64,000 nucleotides of DNA from Shinella curvata (lineage in GTDB: Bacteria > Pseudomonadota > Alphaproteobacteria > Rhizobiales > Rhizobiaceae), in NCBI RefSeq assembly GCF_022899935.1, contig NZ_JALJCJ010000005.1, positions 186,001-250,000 on the forward strand. Reading direction: 5' to 3'. Numbering within the stretch: position 1 is the stretch's first letter; each line of letters begins with the position of its first letter. The notes under the pieces were generated by a model that saw nothing but the letters and a program-made list of their open reading frames with translations, searched no databases and was not told where the DNA came from. A program made the position numbers and the translations under genes. Below are positions 53,136 to 63,002 of the stretch, one piece after another.

Positions 53136-55058
53136 TTACTGCGGCTGCGGTTCAAGACCGCCTTCTGCCTCGCCGCCCTTTTTGTGGCCGGCCTTCGGAA
53201 CGGCCGAGCCACGGCTCGGCGGCGTGTCATCGCCCAGGTCGCGCGCCGGCTTTTCACCGCGGATGAGCGCCTTGATCTCGTCGCCCGTCAGCGTTTCGTA
53301 TTCGAGCAGGCCTTCAGCGAGCGCCACGAATTCATGGTTCTGCTCGGTGATGATGCGCTTGGCTTCGGAATAGGCTTCGTCGATCAGACGGCGGATCTCG
53401 TTGTCGATCTTCTGAGCAGTGGCTTCCGAGACGTTCTTCTGCTGCGCCACCGAATGACCGAGGAAGACCTCCTGCTGGTTTTCGCCATAAGCGACCTGGC
53501 CAAGCTGGTCGGAGAAGCCCCACTGGGTCACCATGGCACGGGCAAGCTTCGTCGCCTGCTCGATATCCGAGGAGGCGCCCGAGGTGATGTTGTCCTTGCC
53601 GAAGGTGATCTCTTCGGCGACACGGCCACCCATCATGATGGCGAGGCGCGAGACCATCCACTTGTAGCTCATCGAGTAGCGGTCACCCTCGGGAAGCTGC
53701 ATGACCATGCCGAGCGCACGGCCACGCGGAATAATCGTCGCCTTGTGCAGGGGATCGGCAAGCGGAACTTTCAGCGCGACGATGGCGTGGCCTGCTTCGT
53801 GATAGGCGGTGAGCTTCTTTTCCGCCTCGGTCATGGCCGAGGAACGGCGCTCGGCGCCCATCATGATCTTGTCCTTGGCGTCCTCGAATTCCTGCATGGT
53901 GACGAGGCGCTTGTTGCGGCGCGCGGCCATCAGGGCAGCCTCGTTGACGAGGTTCATGAGATCGGCGCCGGAGAAACCGGGCGTACCGCGAGCCAGAACC
54001 TTGAGGTCGACATTCGGTGCCAGCGGCACGTTGCGGACATGGACCTTGAGGATGCGCTCGCGGCCGACGATGTCGGGGTTCGGCACGACGACCTGACGGT
54101 CGAAGCGGCCCGGACGCAGCAGCGCCGGGTCGAGAACGTCGGGGCGGTTGGTCGCGGCGATCAGGATGATGCCTTCATTGGCCTCGAAACCGTCCATCTC
54201 GACGAGCAACTGGTTCAGCGTCTGTTCGCGCTCGTCATTGCCGCCGCCGAGACCTGCGCCACGGTGACGACCGACGGCATCGATTTCGTCGATGAAGATG
54301 ATGCAGGGCGCATTCTTCTTGGCCTGCTCGAACATGTCGCGCACGCGGCTGGCACCGACACCGACGAACATTTCGACGAAGTCCGAACCCGAGATAGTGA
54401 AGAACGGCACGTTCGCTTCGCCCGCGACGGAGCGCGCCAGCAGCGTCTTACCGGTACCGGGCGGGCCGACGAGCAGCACGCCGCGCGGAATACGGCCACC
54501 GAGGCGCTGGAATTTCTGCGGATCGCGCAGGAACTCGACAATTTCTTCCAGATCCTGCTTGGCCTCATCGACGCCGGCTACGTCGGCGAAGGTGACGCGG
54601 CCGTGTGCTTCGGTGAGAAGCTTGGCCTTGGACTTTCCAAAACCCATGGCACCGCGCGAACCGCCCTGCATCTGGCGCATGAAGAACAGCCAGACGCCGA
54701 GGATCAGGAGCATGGGCAGGAGCGTGCCGATATAGCTGAGGAAGCCGGAGGAACCATCCGTTTCCGGACGCGCGCTGACAACGACGTTCTTAGCCTCGAG
54801 GCGCTGAACAAGCGAATTGTCACCGGCCGGCGCATAGGTCTGGAAGGTCGCACCGGTCTCGACATAGCTGCCGACGATCTTCTCCCCGGTGATCACCACT
54901 TCCTTCACCCGGCTCGAGTCCACTTCCTTGAGGAACTGCGAATAAGGGATTTCCCGCGAGCCGGTCTGTGCCGGGCTCGTCTGGAACATGCTGAACAGCG
55001 CGATCAGCAGGAGGGCGATGATCGCCCAGAGTGCGAAGTTGCGAAAATTGGGATTCAT
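53136..55058 (-). CDS. ftsH: ATP-dependent zinc metalloprotease FtsH
   Basis: A 640-residue membrane protease that degrades misfolded membrane proteins and regulators such as sigma-32 and LpxC. Two membrane helices flank a small periplasmic domain ([19 protein letters not shown] and [21 protein letters not shown]). The AAA domain has Walker A GPPGTGKT (about residue 196), Walker B IIFIDEID and the SRH with RPGRFDRQ. The zinc site is [10 protein letters not shown] (about residue 420). The start at ATG 55058 ([11 protein letters not shown]) is the family start. It lies between tilS and glmM in the usual rhizobial order. Confidence 0.97.
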   Translation of the reverse strand: MNPNFRNFALWAIIALLLIALFSMFQTSPAQTGSREIPYSQFLKEVDSSRVKEVVITGEKIVGSYVETGATFQTYAPAGDNSLVQRLEAKNVVVSARPETDGSSGFLSYIGTLLPMLLILGVWLFFMRQMQGGSRGAMGFGKSKAKLLTEAHGRVTFADVAGVDEAKQDLEEIVEFLRDPQKFQRLGGRIPRGVLLVGPPGTGKTLLARSVAGEANVPFFTISGSDFVEMFVGVGASRVRDMFEQAKKNAPCIIFIDEIDAVGRHRGAGLGGGNDEREQTLNQLLVEMDGFEANEGIILIAATNRPDVLDPALLRPGRFDRQVVVPNPDIVGRERILKVHVRNVPLAPNVDLKVLARGTPGFSGADLMNLVNEAALMAARRNKRLVTMQEFEDAKDKIMMGAERRSSAMTEAEKKLTAYHEAGHAIVALKVPLADPLHKATIIPRGRALGMVMQLPEGDRYSMSYKWMVSRLAIMMGGRVAEEITFGKDNITSGASSDIEQATKLARAMVTQWGFSDQLGQVAYGENQQEVFLGHSVAQQKNVSEATAQKIDNEIRRLIDEAYSEAKRIITEQNHEFVALAEGLLEYETLTGDEIKALIRGEKPARDLGDDTPPSRGSAVPKAGHKKGGEAEGGLEPQPQ

Positions 55059-55257
55059 CGAGCGTTCCAGGTACTTTCCCGGCCGGGCTCTCCCGGCCGC
55101 TTCTTTGCGCCTAACATAGGGTTGCCATGCGGCCTTGCCAAGGCAAAGCGCACGGACAGCGGGCATTTCTCACGCTATCGTCAACGAGAAGGGTTGTCTT
55201 CGGTCCCCCCTCATCGATCTCAGACGCAATTCTAGCACAACGCGCAGGCCCGCGCCT

Positions 55258-56547
55258 TCATTCGTTCGGCGGGGACGAAAAAGCCGGCTTCCCTAGAATG
55301 TGGGCGAGCGCATCGGCAAGCGGCAGATCGAAACGGGGAAGAAACCTTGCGTATGGCGCAATGATGGCGTCGAGAGAGACCGCATCGCCACTCACCGCCG
55401 CGCCGTCCTCGAATTTCAGGCACGGCATGGCCTTGCGGGCGCGCAGAACGGGTCCGCGCAACTCCAGCGCATCCGTATCCGCGTGGGTGCCGAGCGCGCC
55501 GATCACGATCGGCCGGCTGCTGCCGTTGGTCACGCGGTAGCGCCCGTCCCAGACTGCGACCTCCCTCGCCGGCACCACGAGACGCTCGATCCCGCGGCAC
55601 TCCCGGTAGAGAAACAACCCCTCGCGCCGCCGGTCGAAAACCACGCGACCGGCGGTCAGCCGCGACAGTGTGCCGCTGGCGAGAAACAGATGCAAACGCT
55701 CGGCCGACGTGGTTTCGAGCGCATGAACCCGGCCACCTGCGGTCGCCCCGAGCATGAGAAGCCCCCGCCATGCAGCGGCCCCGGCGAGAACGGCGTCCAT
55801 CGCCGTCGGCACCAGCGTGAAGGCGCCGTTCTCCATACGCGCATTCCGGATCAGGAAGTCGGCAGCCTCTTTCGAAAGCGCCAGCCTGTCGCCGACGCCA
55901 TGGCCCTGCTTGTTCACGCTCGCACGCTGTCGGATACGGACACGCTCGAAGCGGATGTTCGCATTGCTGGGGTCTTCAAGCCACGTCTCGCCTCGTTCGG
56001 AGAGAAAGGCCCGGACGGACGCCCGGCCCACCGCGAGGAATGGCCGCAACAACCACACCGAACCCTGCAACAGAACGGCGTCTGCCATGCCCGAAAGCCC
56101 GACGCCGCCGGTCGAACGCTCGGCGCGCATCGCCACCGTCTCGTTCTGGTCGTCACGCGTGTGGGCCGAAAGGATGGCGTCGGCACCTGCCGCGACGGCA
56201 GCCTCGGCAAGCAATTCGTACCGCCTGGCGCGGGCTGCCGCCTGAAGGGCAGTTGCAGGCTTGTCGCCATCCCATCGGCGGATGGTGTGACAAATGCCGA
56301 ATCGGGCGCAGAGTGCTGCGACCGCCTTGGCCTCTTCGGCGGAACCGGGGCGCAGCGCGTGGTCGATGGTACAGGCGCAAAGGGTGATACCGGGATAGCG
56401 CCCGGTGGCGCAAAGCGTGGCCAGCGCCACGAGCAGTCCGGTCGAGTCGCTGCCGCCGGAAATGGCGATCAGCAGGCGCGCCGGGCGCTTGAAACTTTCC
56501 AGGAAACGGCCGGTTGCCTCGACGACGGAAGTATCCGTCCGGGCCAC
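55258..56547 (-). CDS. tilS: tRNA(Ile)-lysidine synthase TilS
   Basis: A 429-residue enzyme that converts cytidine 34 of tRNA-Ile2 (CAT) to lysidine, changing its identity from Met to Ile. The PP-loop is LLIAISGGSDSTGLLVAL, followed by ATALQAAARARRYELLAEAA, AHTRDDQNETVAMR and RPFLAVGRASVRAFL. The C-terminal half is poorly conserved, as is usual. The start is GTG at 56547, 21 bases after the cpoB stop. It probably shares the cpoB transcript. Confidence 0.9.
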   Translation of the reverse strand: MARTDTSVVEATGRFLESFKRPARLLIAISGGSDSTGLLVALATLCATGRYPGITLCACTIDHALRPGSAEEAKAVAALCARFGICHTIRRWDGDKPATALQAAARARRYELLAEAAVAAGADAILSAHTRDDQNETVAMRAERSTGGVGLSGMADAVLLQGSVWLLRPFLAVGRASVRAFLSERGETWLEDPSNANIRFERVRIRQRASVNKQGHGVGDRLALSKEAADFLIRNARMENGAFTLVPTAMDAVLAGAAAWRGLLMLGATAGGRVHALETTSAERLHLFLASGTLSRLTAGRVVFDRRREGLFLYRECRGIERLVVPAREVAVWDGRYRVTNGSSRPIVIGALGTHADTDALELRGPVLRARKAMPCLKFEDGAAVSGDAVSLDAIIAPYARFLPRFDLPLADALAHILGKPAFSSPPNE

Positions 56548-56567
56548 GGCCTCGGATTCGCCCGCAC

Positions 56568-57581
56568 TCAGCAGGACAGGCGGCTCTGTTCGGACGTGAC
56601 CTTGCTCTTCACGGCCTTGGAGGCATTCGGATAGCGCTTGCCGACTTCGCGCAGCGTCGCGCAGGCGGTTTCGCGGTTGTCGAGGGCAGCAAGCGACATG
56701 CCGAGCTTCAGAAGCATTTCCGGCGCCTTCTTCGACTTGCTGAAGGTCTGGTGCGCATTCAGGAACGTCTTGGCCGCGTCATTGAAATTGCCCTGGGAAT
56801 ACTGGGCCTCGCCGAGCCAGAAATTGGCATCCGCCGCCTTCTCGCCCTTCGGGAAGATATCGAGATAGTCGCGGAATTCGCGCTCGGCCATCTGGTAATC
56901 GCCGGTCAGCACATGGCCATAGGCGACATTGTAGAGATCATCGGGATTGTCGAGCGAGGCCGTCGATGACTGCGAAGCCGCCGGAAGGTTGCCGCCACCA
57001 TCCACACCCGGAAGATTGTTGTCATTGCCGAGTGAAGCACTCTGGTTGTCGAGGTCCGGATTGGCGGCTGCACCGATCGGGTTGCCGTTTTCATCAAAAC
57101 GGATCGACCCCAGCTCCTGCGGCTGTGCGCCGGTGCCCGCATCGGAAGCAGCGCTCTGGGTGTCGGTCCCGGCGGTATCATCCGCCGGCACCTGGTTCGT
57201 TGCGGTCTGTTGGTCGGCCGAGCCGCCATTCACCGGTTTGTCGAGCGCGCCGCTTTTGCCGCTGGCACCACCCTTGCCGCTCTCCAGATCCTGGAAGCGG
57301 TATTCGTTGTCTTCCTGCGTCTTGCGGAGCTGCTCTTGCATTTGCAGCAGCTGGTAGCTCATTTCCTCGATCCGGCCATTAAGGCTGCGGATCTGCTCTT
57401 CGAGCTCACCGACACGCGGGTCCATGGCCTGCGCCAGAACCACATCGCCCTTCGCCGCACGCTCGTTCTGCGCCGGCAGGAAGCCGTTTGTCAGCGTCGA
57501 GAGCGGCGATGCGCTGATCGGCCCGACCATGACTGCTACCGCTGCGAGACTGAAAACGCCTGCCGCGACAAGTTTCTTCAT
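56568..57581 (-). CDS. cpoB: Tol-Pal system protein CpoB (YbgF)
   Basis: A 337-residue periplasmic protein coordinating outer-membrane constriction with peptidoglycan synthesis. It has a signal peptide (LVAAGVFSLAAVAVMVGPISA), an N-terminal coiled coil for trimerisation (VGELEEQIRSLNGRIEEMSYQ), a long Ser/Gly/Asp-rich linker (residues about 105-215) and a C-terminal TPR domain (DLYNVAYGHVLTGDYQMAE, FPKGEKAADANFWLGEAQY, SKKAPEMLLKLGMSLA). The extended low-complexity linker is longer than in enterobacterial CpoB. It follows pal in the same direction after a terminator. Confidence 0.92.
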   Translation of the reverse strand: MKKLVAAGVFSLAAVAVMVGPISASPLSTLTNGFLPAQNERAAKGDVVLAQAMDPRVGELEEQIRSLNGRIEEMSYQLLQMQEQLRKTQEDNEYRFQDLESGKGGASGKSGALDKPVNGGSADQQTATNQVPADDTAGTDTQSAASDAGTGAQPQELGSIRFDENGNPIGAAANPDLDNQSASLGNDNNLPGVDGGGNLPAASQSSTASLDNPDDLYNVAYGHVLTGDYQMAEREFRDYLDIFPKGEKAADANFWLGEAQYSQGNFNDAAKTFLNAHQTFSKSKKAPEMLLKLGMSLAALDNRETACATLREVGKRYPNASKAVKSKVTSEQSRLSC

Positions 57582-57686
57582 CTATCTTCGTCCTGTTGGT
57601 GTCGTTGTACGCCGAAGCGCAGGCGCAAGAGTTTTCCAAATGCTCTTAAAAAGCAACGGAGTTCGGCCAAAGTGTGTTGAAAAAAG

Positions 57687-57710
57687 AAAGGCGGCCTCTC
57701 GGCCGCCTTT
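57687..57710 (-). terminator. rho-independent terminator of pal
   Basis: AAAGGCGGCC at 57687-57696 pairs with GGCCGCCTTT at 57701-57710 around TCTC. On the minus strand it is followed by CTTTTTTC. It is 24 bases after the pal stop. Confidence 0.88.
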
Positions 57711-57734
57711 CCGCTGGTTCCTCATGGTGAGGAA

Positions 57735-58268
57735 TTACATGCCTGCACCACCGAGAACGGTGACGGCGCGGCGGTTCTGCGACCAGCAGGAAATGTCGTC
57801 GCAGACGGCGACCGGCTTTTCCTTGCCGAAGGAGATCGTCTTCATGCGGTTTGCCGGAACGCCGCGCGAAACGAGGTACTGGCGGGTCGCGGCAGCGCGG
57901 CGTGCGCCGAGCGCGAGGTTGTATTCACGCGTGCCGCGTTCGTCGGCGTGGCCTTCGACCGTGATGGCGTAGTTCGGATACTTCTGCAGCCACTGGGCCT
58001 GACGGTCGAGCGTCGCGGCGGCATCTGCACGGACCGACGAGGAGTCCGTATCGAAGAAGATGCGGTCGCCGACATTCACGGTGAAGTCCTGCTGCGAGCC
58101 CGGGGTCGCCGCACCGGCGCCACCGAGGCCGAGATCGCCGGCGCTGTTCGGCAGGTTCTTCTTGGAGGCGCAGCCTGCGAGAGCCAGCGTCATGACGAGC
58201 GCGATCATCACCGGATTGCGAGCGATGGTCTGCATGCGGCCAGCGGCCGGGGAATGAATGCGGCTCAT
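57735..58268 (-). CDS. pal: peptidoglycan-associated lipoprotein Pal
   Basis: A 177-residue outer-membrane lipoprotein that ties the membrane to peptidoglycan and binds TolB. The lipobox is LALAGC with Cys33 as lipidated residue; the OmpA-like domain (residues about 70-175) contains NVGDRIFFDTDSSSVRAD and the peptidoglycan-binding TVEGHADERGTREYNLALGARRA in pieces. AAGGAGA precedes the ATG at 58268; the frame is open to 58301. It lies between tolB and cpoB as in other proteobacteria. Confidence 0.95.
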   Translation of the reverse strand: MSRIHSPAAGRMQTIARNPVMIALVMTLALAGCASKKNLPNSAGDLGLGGAGAATPGSQQDFTVNVGDRIFFDTDSSSVRADAAATLDRQAQWLQKYPNYAITVEGHADERGTREYNLALGARRAAATRQYLVSRGVPANRMKTISFGKEKPVAVCDDISCWSQNRRAVTVLGGAGM

Positions 58269-58483
58269 GAGCCGGTCTCCTTGCATCAGTTTTTGCGTCA
58301 AGTTCGTTGAAACGCGGTTTTCAATCAGGGTTGCCAGACTGTAACCGCGGTCGGTTAATCCGCGCTCAACGATTATGGTTAACGATTGCTTGTAAGACCG
58401 TCCCCGGCCCCTTGCATTCTTTGTTACTCACCGCTCCGGCCACGAATTCTCGTCGCTATCGCCGGATGGGCGTCATGCGAAAA

Positions 58484-58550
58484 CGGGTCTGCCGCGTCTC
58501 GCCGTGAAGCCTGATTTACAGGACTTTGCGGCAAGAACGCGGCAGACCCG
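58484..58550 (-). terminator. long inverted repeat between pal and tolB
   Basis: CGGGTCTGCCGCG at 58484-58496 and CGCGGCAGACCCG at 58538-58550 are perfect 13-base inverted arms with a 41-base loop, beginning 20 bases after the tolB stop. On the minus strand the outer end is followed by TTTTCGC. It is probably the tolB terminator, but the loop is unusually large for one. The rest of the 301-base gap, up to pal at 58268, shows no gene. Confidence 0.6.
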
Positions 58551-58569
58551 CCGTATATGTGACACATGC

Positions 58570-59874
58570 CTACTCGAGAAGCGGCGACCAGGCCGGGTCG
58601 GAAGCGAAGCCCTTCGTCTGGACCAGCTGCTCGTTGTAGCCCGAAAGGTCGATCGAGTAGATCTGCGGACCGCCGGCGCCGGCGCCCTGACGGAAGAACA
58701 TCAGCACGCGACCGTTGGGTGCCCAGGTCGGGCCTTCATTGTGGAAGCCCGAGGTCAGGATGCGCTCGCCCGAGCCGTCCGTCTTCATCACGCCGATCGA
58801 GAACTTGCCGCCCGACTGCTTGGTGAAGGCGATGAGGTCACCGCGCGGAGACCAGACCGGCGTGGAATAGGAACCGTCACCGAAGGAGATGCGGCGCTGG
58901 CCGGAGCCGTCGGCGCCCATCACGTAGAGCTGCGGCTTGCCGCCACGGTCGCTTTCGAAGACGATCTGCGACCCGTCGGGCGAATAGGAGGGCGAGGTGT
59001 CGATGGCGGCCGTCGAGGTGAGACGGGTCGTGGTGCGTGAGCGCAGGTCCATCGTGTAGATGTTGGAATTGCCTTCCTGCTGCAGGCTCATGATGACCTT
59101 CTGACCATCCGGCGAGAAACGCGGCGAGAAGGTCATGCCGGGGAAGTTGCCGACCACTTCGCGCTGTCCGGTCTCGAGCTGGAGCAGATAGACGCGCGGC
59201 TGGTTGCCCTCGAAGGACATGTAGGTGATTTCCTGGCGGTTCGGCGAGAAGCGCGGCGTCAGAACCAGTTCGTTGGAATTGGTGAGCGCGCGGGCGTTGA
59301 AGCCGTCCTGATCCATGATGGCGAGTTGGCGCTTGCGGGCCGTCTTCGGGCCGCTTTCGGCGACATAGACGATGCGGGTATCGAAGTAACCCTTTTCACC
59401 GGTCAGGCGCTCATAAATGGCGTCTGCGATGATATGGGCGACACGGCGCCAGTTTTCCGGTTGGGTGTAGAATTGCTGGCCCGTCAGCTGCTGGCCGGCA
59501 AAGGTGTCCCAGAGGCGGAATTCGGCACGCAGGCGGCCATCGCTTTCCTGCGTCACGCGACCCGTGACGAGGGCCTGCGCATTGATGACCTTCCAGTCAT
59601 CAAAGCGCGGTGCCTGGTCGGGGTTCGAGATCTTTTCGATGAAGGCCTGCTTGTTGACGGGGGCGAAAAGGCCCGAGCGCTTCAGGTCCGCCGCAATCAC
59701 ATCGGAGATACGCTGGCCGAGGTCGCCGCTGGCGACGAAATCCGTCACGGCAATCGGCAACGGTTCGACGTTGCCCTTGTTGATGTTGATTTCGACAAGC
59801 GCCCAGGCCTGCGGCAGGGACGCCGCAAGGCCGGTCAGCACGACCAGCAAACGGAGAAGAGTGCGTCTGAACAT
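58570..59874 (-). CDS. tolB: Tol-Pal system beta-propeller protein TolB
   Basis: A 434-residue periplasmic protein linking Pal to TolA. It has a signal peptide ([24 protein letters not shown]), an N-terminal domain ([35 protein letters not shown]) and six propeller repeats with the TolB pattern ([73 protein letters not shown]). The length is normal. It follows tolA by 22 bases. Confidence 0.96.
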   Translation of the reverse strand: MFRRTLLRLLVVLTGLAASLPQAWALVEININKGNVEPLPIAVTDFVASGDLGQRISDVIAADLKRSGLFAPVNKQAFIEKISNPDQAPRFDDWKVINAQALVTGRVTQESDGRLRAEFRLWDTFAGQQLTGQQFYTQPENWRRVAHIIADAIYERLTGEKGYFDTRIVYVAESGPKTARKRQLAIMDQDGFNARALTNSNELVLTPRFSPNRQEITYMSFEGNQPRVYLLQLETGQREVVGNFPGMTFSPRFSPDGQKVIMSLQQEGNSNIYTMDLRSRTTTRLTSTAAIDTSPSYSPDGSQIVFESDRGGKPQLYVMGADGSGQRRISFGDGSYSTPVWSPRGDLIAFTKQSGGKFSIGVMKTDGSGERILTSGFHNEGPTWAPNGRVLMFFRQGAGAGGPQIYSIDLSGYNEQLVQTKGFASDPAWSPLLE

Positions 59875-59896
59875 CTTTTCTAGGCCTTCCTAGTTC

Positions 59897-61009
59897 TTAC
59901 ATCATCTGGCTGGGGTCGAAGTTCACGACAACTTCACTCCAGGCGTCATATTTTTCGGGCGGCAGCCCCTTGAAGGGCCGCGATTTCATGATGGCGCGGC
60001 GGGCACCGCCGGCAAGCGCACGACGGGCGGCTTCCGAACCACCCTCCGCCGTCACTTCCGGCTCGCCGATGATGTCGCCATTCTGGTCGAGCTGCATCGT
60101 CACCTTGATACGCACGTCCTGCGCGTCGGCCATGCCCGGAATGATCGACCAGTTGTTCTGGATCTGACCGCGCAGTGCATCCATCTCGCTCATCGTCAGC
60201 TTGGTGCCGGCCGTCGTCTTTTTGCCGCCGAGCGCCGCCTGCTCCTTCGAGCGCTTGGCGCCGCCGCCGGCCGCCTTTTCCTTGTTGAGAAGCGCGGAAA
60301 TCTCGTCCGAATTGAATTCGGTTTCGTTCATCGACGACGCTTTTTCCTGCTTCTTCTTCTCGTCCTTCTTACGGTCGGGCGTCTTGGCGGTCTCGGCCTT
60401 GGCCGTCTCTACCTTCTTCTCGGCCGGCTTTTCCGCCGTCTCGGACTTCTTCGTCTCGAGCTTCGGCTTCATCTCGGGAAGCGGAATCTTGTCCGGCAGC
60501 GCCTCGGCTTCCGGGTCCGCCGTCGGCTTTTCCTCTGATGGTGTCGCCTCGGCCTTCGGGTCCGGCTTCACCTCTTGCTTGGCTTCGGCGACGGCGGCAA
60601 CCTCCGTCGAGGGTTCGCTTGCAGGCTCTTCCTGCTTCACCTCTTCGGCGGGCTTGCTGTCAGACGTCTGGACGACCTTCTCGGCCTTTTCCGGCGCGGC
60701 GGCGGTCTCGATGTCGCGCGGCTTTTCCTCCGGCGTCGGCAGGTTCTTCAGGTCGACGTCGTTGTCACCGGCATTTTCCGCATTCTCGACCGGGGTTTCC
60801 TTCTTGGTCGGAACGGGCGCTGCCTTTTCCTTAAGCTCGGCTTTTTTGTCGCCCTGCTGGATCTGCGTCAGTTCCTCGATCGACACGATATCGACCGGCA
60901 GCGCCTCGACGTCGGCGACGTCGAAGCTTTCAGGACTGCCGAGCGAAACCAGCGCCCAGGTCAGGACCAGGGCGTGGAGCGCGGAGGATGTGGCAAGGCT
61001 GCCCTTCAT
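59897..61009 (-). CDS. tolA: cell envelope protein TolA
   Basis: A 370-residue TonB-like protein: an N-terminal membrane helix (residues about 7-26, SALHALVLTWALVSLGS) that binds TolQR, a long Lys/Glu/Ala-rich helical middle (about 55-260), and a C-terminal TolA/TonB domain (LRGQIQNNWSIIPGMADAQD, KVTMQLDQNGDIIGEPEV, AIMKSRPFKGLPPEKYDAW) that contacts TolB and Pal. It starts 9 bases after tolR. The low-complexity middle matches the known architecture; alignment there is not informative. Confidence 0.93.
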   Translation of the reverse strand: MKGSLATSSALHALVLTWALVSLGSPESFDVADVEALPVDIVSIEELTQIQQGDKKAELKEKAAPVPTKKETPVENAENAGDNDVDLKNLPTPEEKPRDIETAAAPEKAEKVVQTSDSKPAEEVKQEEPASEPSTEVAAVAEAKQEVKPDPKAEATPSEEKPTADPEAEALPDKIPLPEMKPKLETKKSETAEKPAEKKVETAKAETAKTPDRKKDEKKKQEKASSMNETEFNSDEISALLNKEKAAGGGAKRSKEQAALGGKKTTAGTKLTMSEMDALRGQIQNNWSIIPGMADAQDVRIKVTMQLDQNGDIIGEPEVTAEGGSEAARRALAGGARRAIMKSRPFKGLPPEKYDAWSEVVVNFDPSQMM

Positions 61010-61018
61010 GGCGTGCGA

Positions 61019-61471
61019 TTACCTGTCCGGTTTCTGCTCGGTGACGAGACCGATATTGGTGAAGCCGCCGGCCTGGATGCGCGACATGACATCGGCGATC
61101 ACGCCATAAGGTGCCGTGCCGTCACCACGCACGAAAACGCGTTCCGTATAGCCGGTCGTCGCGACGGCCTGCAGTTTGGCAGCAACTTCGTCGATCGGAA
61201 TGGGGGTCTCCTGCAGGTACACCTGGCCATCGGCCTTGACCGAAATGGTGATCGGCTGCGTATCGGCATTGAGCGCCTTCGCCTGCGTCTTCGGCAGATC
61301 GAGCGGCACGCCGACCGTCATCAAGGGGGCTGCCACCATGAAGATAATGAGCAGAACGAGCATGACGTCGACGAACGGCGTCACGTTGATCTCGCTCATC
61401 GGGGTACGCTTGCCGCCCCCGCGACGGCGGCGTCCGCCACCAGAATTCTTCGCTCCGACTGACATGCCCAT
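61019..61471 (-). CDS. tolR: Tol-Pal biopolymer transport protein TolR
   Basis: A 150-residue ExbD/TolR protein. After a glycine/arginine-rich N-terminus (NSGGGRRRRGGGKRTPM) comes the single membrane helix with the proton-pathway aspartate (ITPFVDVMLVLLIIFMVAAPLM-type; here VTPFVDVMLVLLIIF) and a periplasmic domain (LPKTQAKALNADTQPITISV, AVATTGYTERVFVRGDG). It forms the proton-driven motor with TolQ and energises TolA. It lies 30 bases after tolQ. Confidence 0.95.
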   Translation of the reverse strand: MGMSVGAKNSGGGRRRRGGGKRTPMSEINVTPFVDVMLVLLIIFMVAAPLMTVGVPLDLPKTQAKALNADTQPITISVKADGQVYLQETPIPIDEVAAKLQAVATTGYTERVFVRGDGTAPYGVIADVMSRIQAGGFTNIGLVTEQKPDR

Positions 61472-61501
61472 GGCGTCGTCTCCGTCTCTTCTAAACGCCG
61501 G

Positions 61502-62218
61502 TCACTGCGCCGCGGCGCGCGGCTGCAGCTTCTCGTCGATCTGGCGCGAGAGGATGGCGGAGAATTCGTCCGCGAAACCTTCCATGCGCGCCGTCAGCTT
61601 GCCGGCATCGGCAGAGAACTTGTTGTAGGCAATAACCGCCGGAATTGCGGCAAGCAGGCCGATGGCCGTGGCGAGAAGCGCTTCGGCGATACCGGGGGCG
61701 ACGACTGCGAGGCTCGTCTGCTTGGAGCCGGCGATCGCCTGGAACGAGGTCATGATGCCGACGACGGTACCGAACAGGCCGACGAAGGGTGCGGCCGAGC
61801 CGATGGTGGCAAGCGAGCCGAGGCGGGCTTCCAGCGTTTCGGATTCGCGCGACAGCGTGACGTCCATCGCCCGGTCGATACGCATCTGCAGACCAATCGG
61901 CGAGCGTGCGCCGCGCTCGAAGCTCTTCTTCCATTCGCGCATCGCCGCCACGAAGATGGCGCTCATGCCCGATGTCTGGCGATCGGAGAGCGTGCGGTAG
62001 AGTTCTTCCAGCGACTGGCCCGACCAGAAAACCTGCTCGAAGCTGTCGAGCTGGCGACGGGCCTTGCCGTAGCTCACCGTCTTGTCGACCACGATGCCCC
62101 AGGTCCAGACGGACGCGGCGATCAGGCCGAGCATGACCAGCTTCACGACGAACCCGGCCTGCATGAAGAGACCCCAGAGGGTTACACTGTGCGCGGCATC
62201 CAAACCGACTTGTTCCAT
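61502..62218 (-). CDS. tolQ: Tol-Pal proton channel protein TolQ
   Basis: A 238-residue ExbB/TolQ protein with three membrane helices: AGFVVKLVMLGLIAASVWTW near the start and the pair LATIGSAAPFVGLFGTVVGI and IAEALLATAIGLLAAIPAVIAY, the typical TolQ motifs. The start MEQVGLDAAH at 62218 is taken from family pattern; the frame stays open to 62323. It is the first gene of the tolQRAB run and is separated from ybgC by a 313-base gap, so it has its own promoter. Confidence 0.95.
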   Translation of the reverse strand: MEQVGLDAAHSVTLWGLFMQAGFVVKLVMLGLIAASVWTWGIVVDKTVSYGKARRQLDSFEQVFWSGQSLEELYRTLSDRQTSGMSAIFVAAMREWKKSFERGARSPIGLQMRIDRAMDVTLSRESETLEARLGSLATIGSAAPFVGLFGTVVGIMTSFQAIAGSKQTSLAVVAPGIAEALLATAIGLLAAIPAVIAYNKFSADAGKLTARMEGFADEFSAILSRQIDEKLQPRAAAQ

Positions 62219-62531
62219 AGACCTATGTCCCCGAATCCAAACACCCGGCACGGGCCTTTGCGGCTCGAACCGGGTAACATTCACGCCGCACGGTCTCCTG
62301 GGAGGTCGAACCCGCATCGGCATTCACAGAAACGCGCGTTGCAGACCAGGATTGTGCCCCACCCGCTTCGCATATCCGTCAAGAATGTCCGGTTGATGCC
62401 GCCGGCAGCCATGCCGGTCAAACGCTTACAACCTGCCTTCTTCACGGCAATTTTGGTTAAAGGATGACGTGCAGTGCACAAAATCCTCACCAACCGAGTA
62501 AGACATCATTATGGTTAAGGGAGTGTTACCG
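62219..62531. other. gene-free region upstream of tolQ
   Basis: The 313 bases between tolQ and ybgC have no supported gene. The half next to ybgC (about 62450-62530) is AT-richer and contains GGTTAA at two places. The tolQ promoter should lie here, but no clear -35/-10 pair or strong hairpin stands out. Confidence 0.4.
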
Positions 62532-63002
62532 CTAATGCGCGCCTGAAACTTCTTGCGCCTTGGCAAGAAAACGCGCCGCAAGTCCGTCCGGCAGGCGCCG
62601 CGGCCGGCCTGCGGAATTGATGACCGCGATGATGACACGCGCAGCGATCAGCAATTGCTCGCCGCGCCGGATGTCCTGGTTGAGGATCATCTTCGCCCCG
62701 CCCGCCTTTTCAGTGAACGTCTGGATGGTCAGGATATCGTCCATGCGCGCGGGCGCCTTGAAGTCGATCTCCATGCGGTGCACGACGAAAACCAATCCCT
62801 CGCGATCCTCTTCCAGAACAAGACTGCCCTGCTCCACGCCGAGAAGACGCAGATAGTCCGTCCGGCCGCGTTCCAGGAAATGCAGGTAGCGGGCGTGATA
62901 GACCACACCGGAAAAATCCGTGTCCTCGTAGTAAACCCGCTGCACGAGCCGGTGTCCTGCTTCGGTCAATTCGCCAGAAAGGTGATGGGGGACATTCGTC
63001 AA
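62532..63002 (-). CDS. ybgC: YbgC-type acyl-CoA thioesterase of the Tol-Pal cluster
   Basis: A 156-residue hotdog-fold thioesterase. The active-site region is RVYYEDTDFSGVVYHARYLHFLERGRTDYL, seen in pieces, with the catalytic aspartate in YEDTD and the conserved VVYHARYLHFLERGR; later MEIDFKAPARMDDIL is typical. The start is probably TTG at 63002, reading [10 protein letters not shown], overlapping the NUDIX gene stop as TTGA; no ATG or GTG fits at the conserved start. Translation would then be coupled to the NUDIX gene. It is the usual upstream neighbour of tolQ. Confidence 0.88.
   Translation of the reverse strand: MTNVPHHLSGELTEAGHRLVQRVYYEDTDFSGVVYHARYLHFLERGRTDYLRLLGVEQGSLVLEEDREGLVFVVHRMEIDFKAPARMDDILTIQTFTEKAGGAKMILNQDIRRGEQLLIAARVIIAVINSAGRPRRLPDGLAARFLAKAQEVSGAH

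Noticed and set aside
53004-55235. Open plus-strand frame of 743 codons over ftsH
   Set aside because: Antisense shadow of ftsH, which has all protease and AAA motifs. The translated product is Arg/His/Asp-rich without domains.
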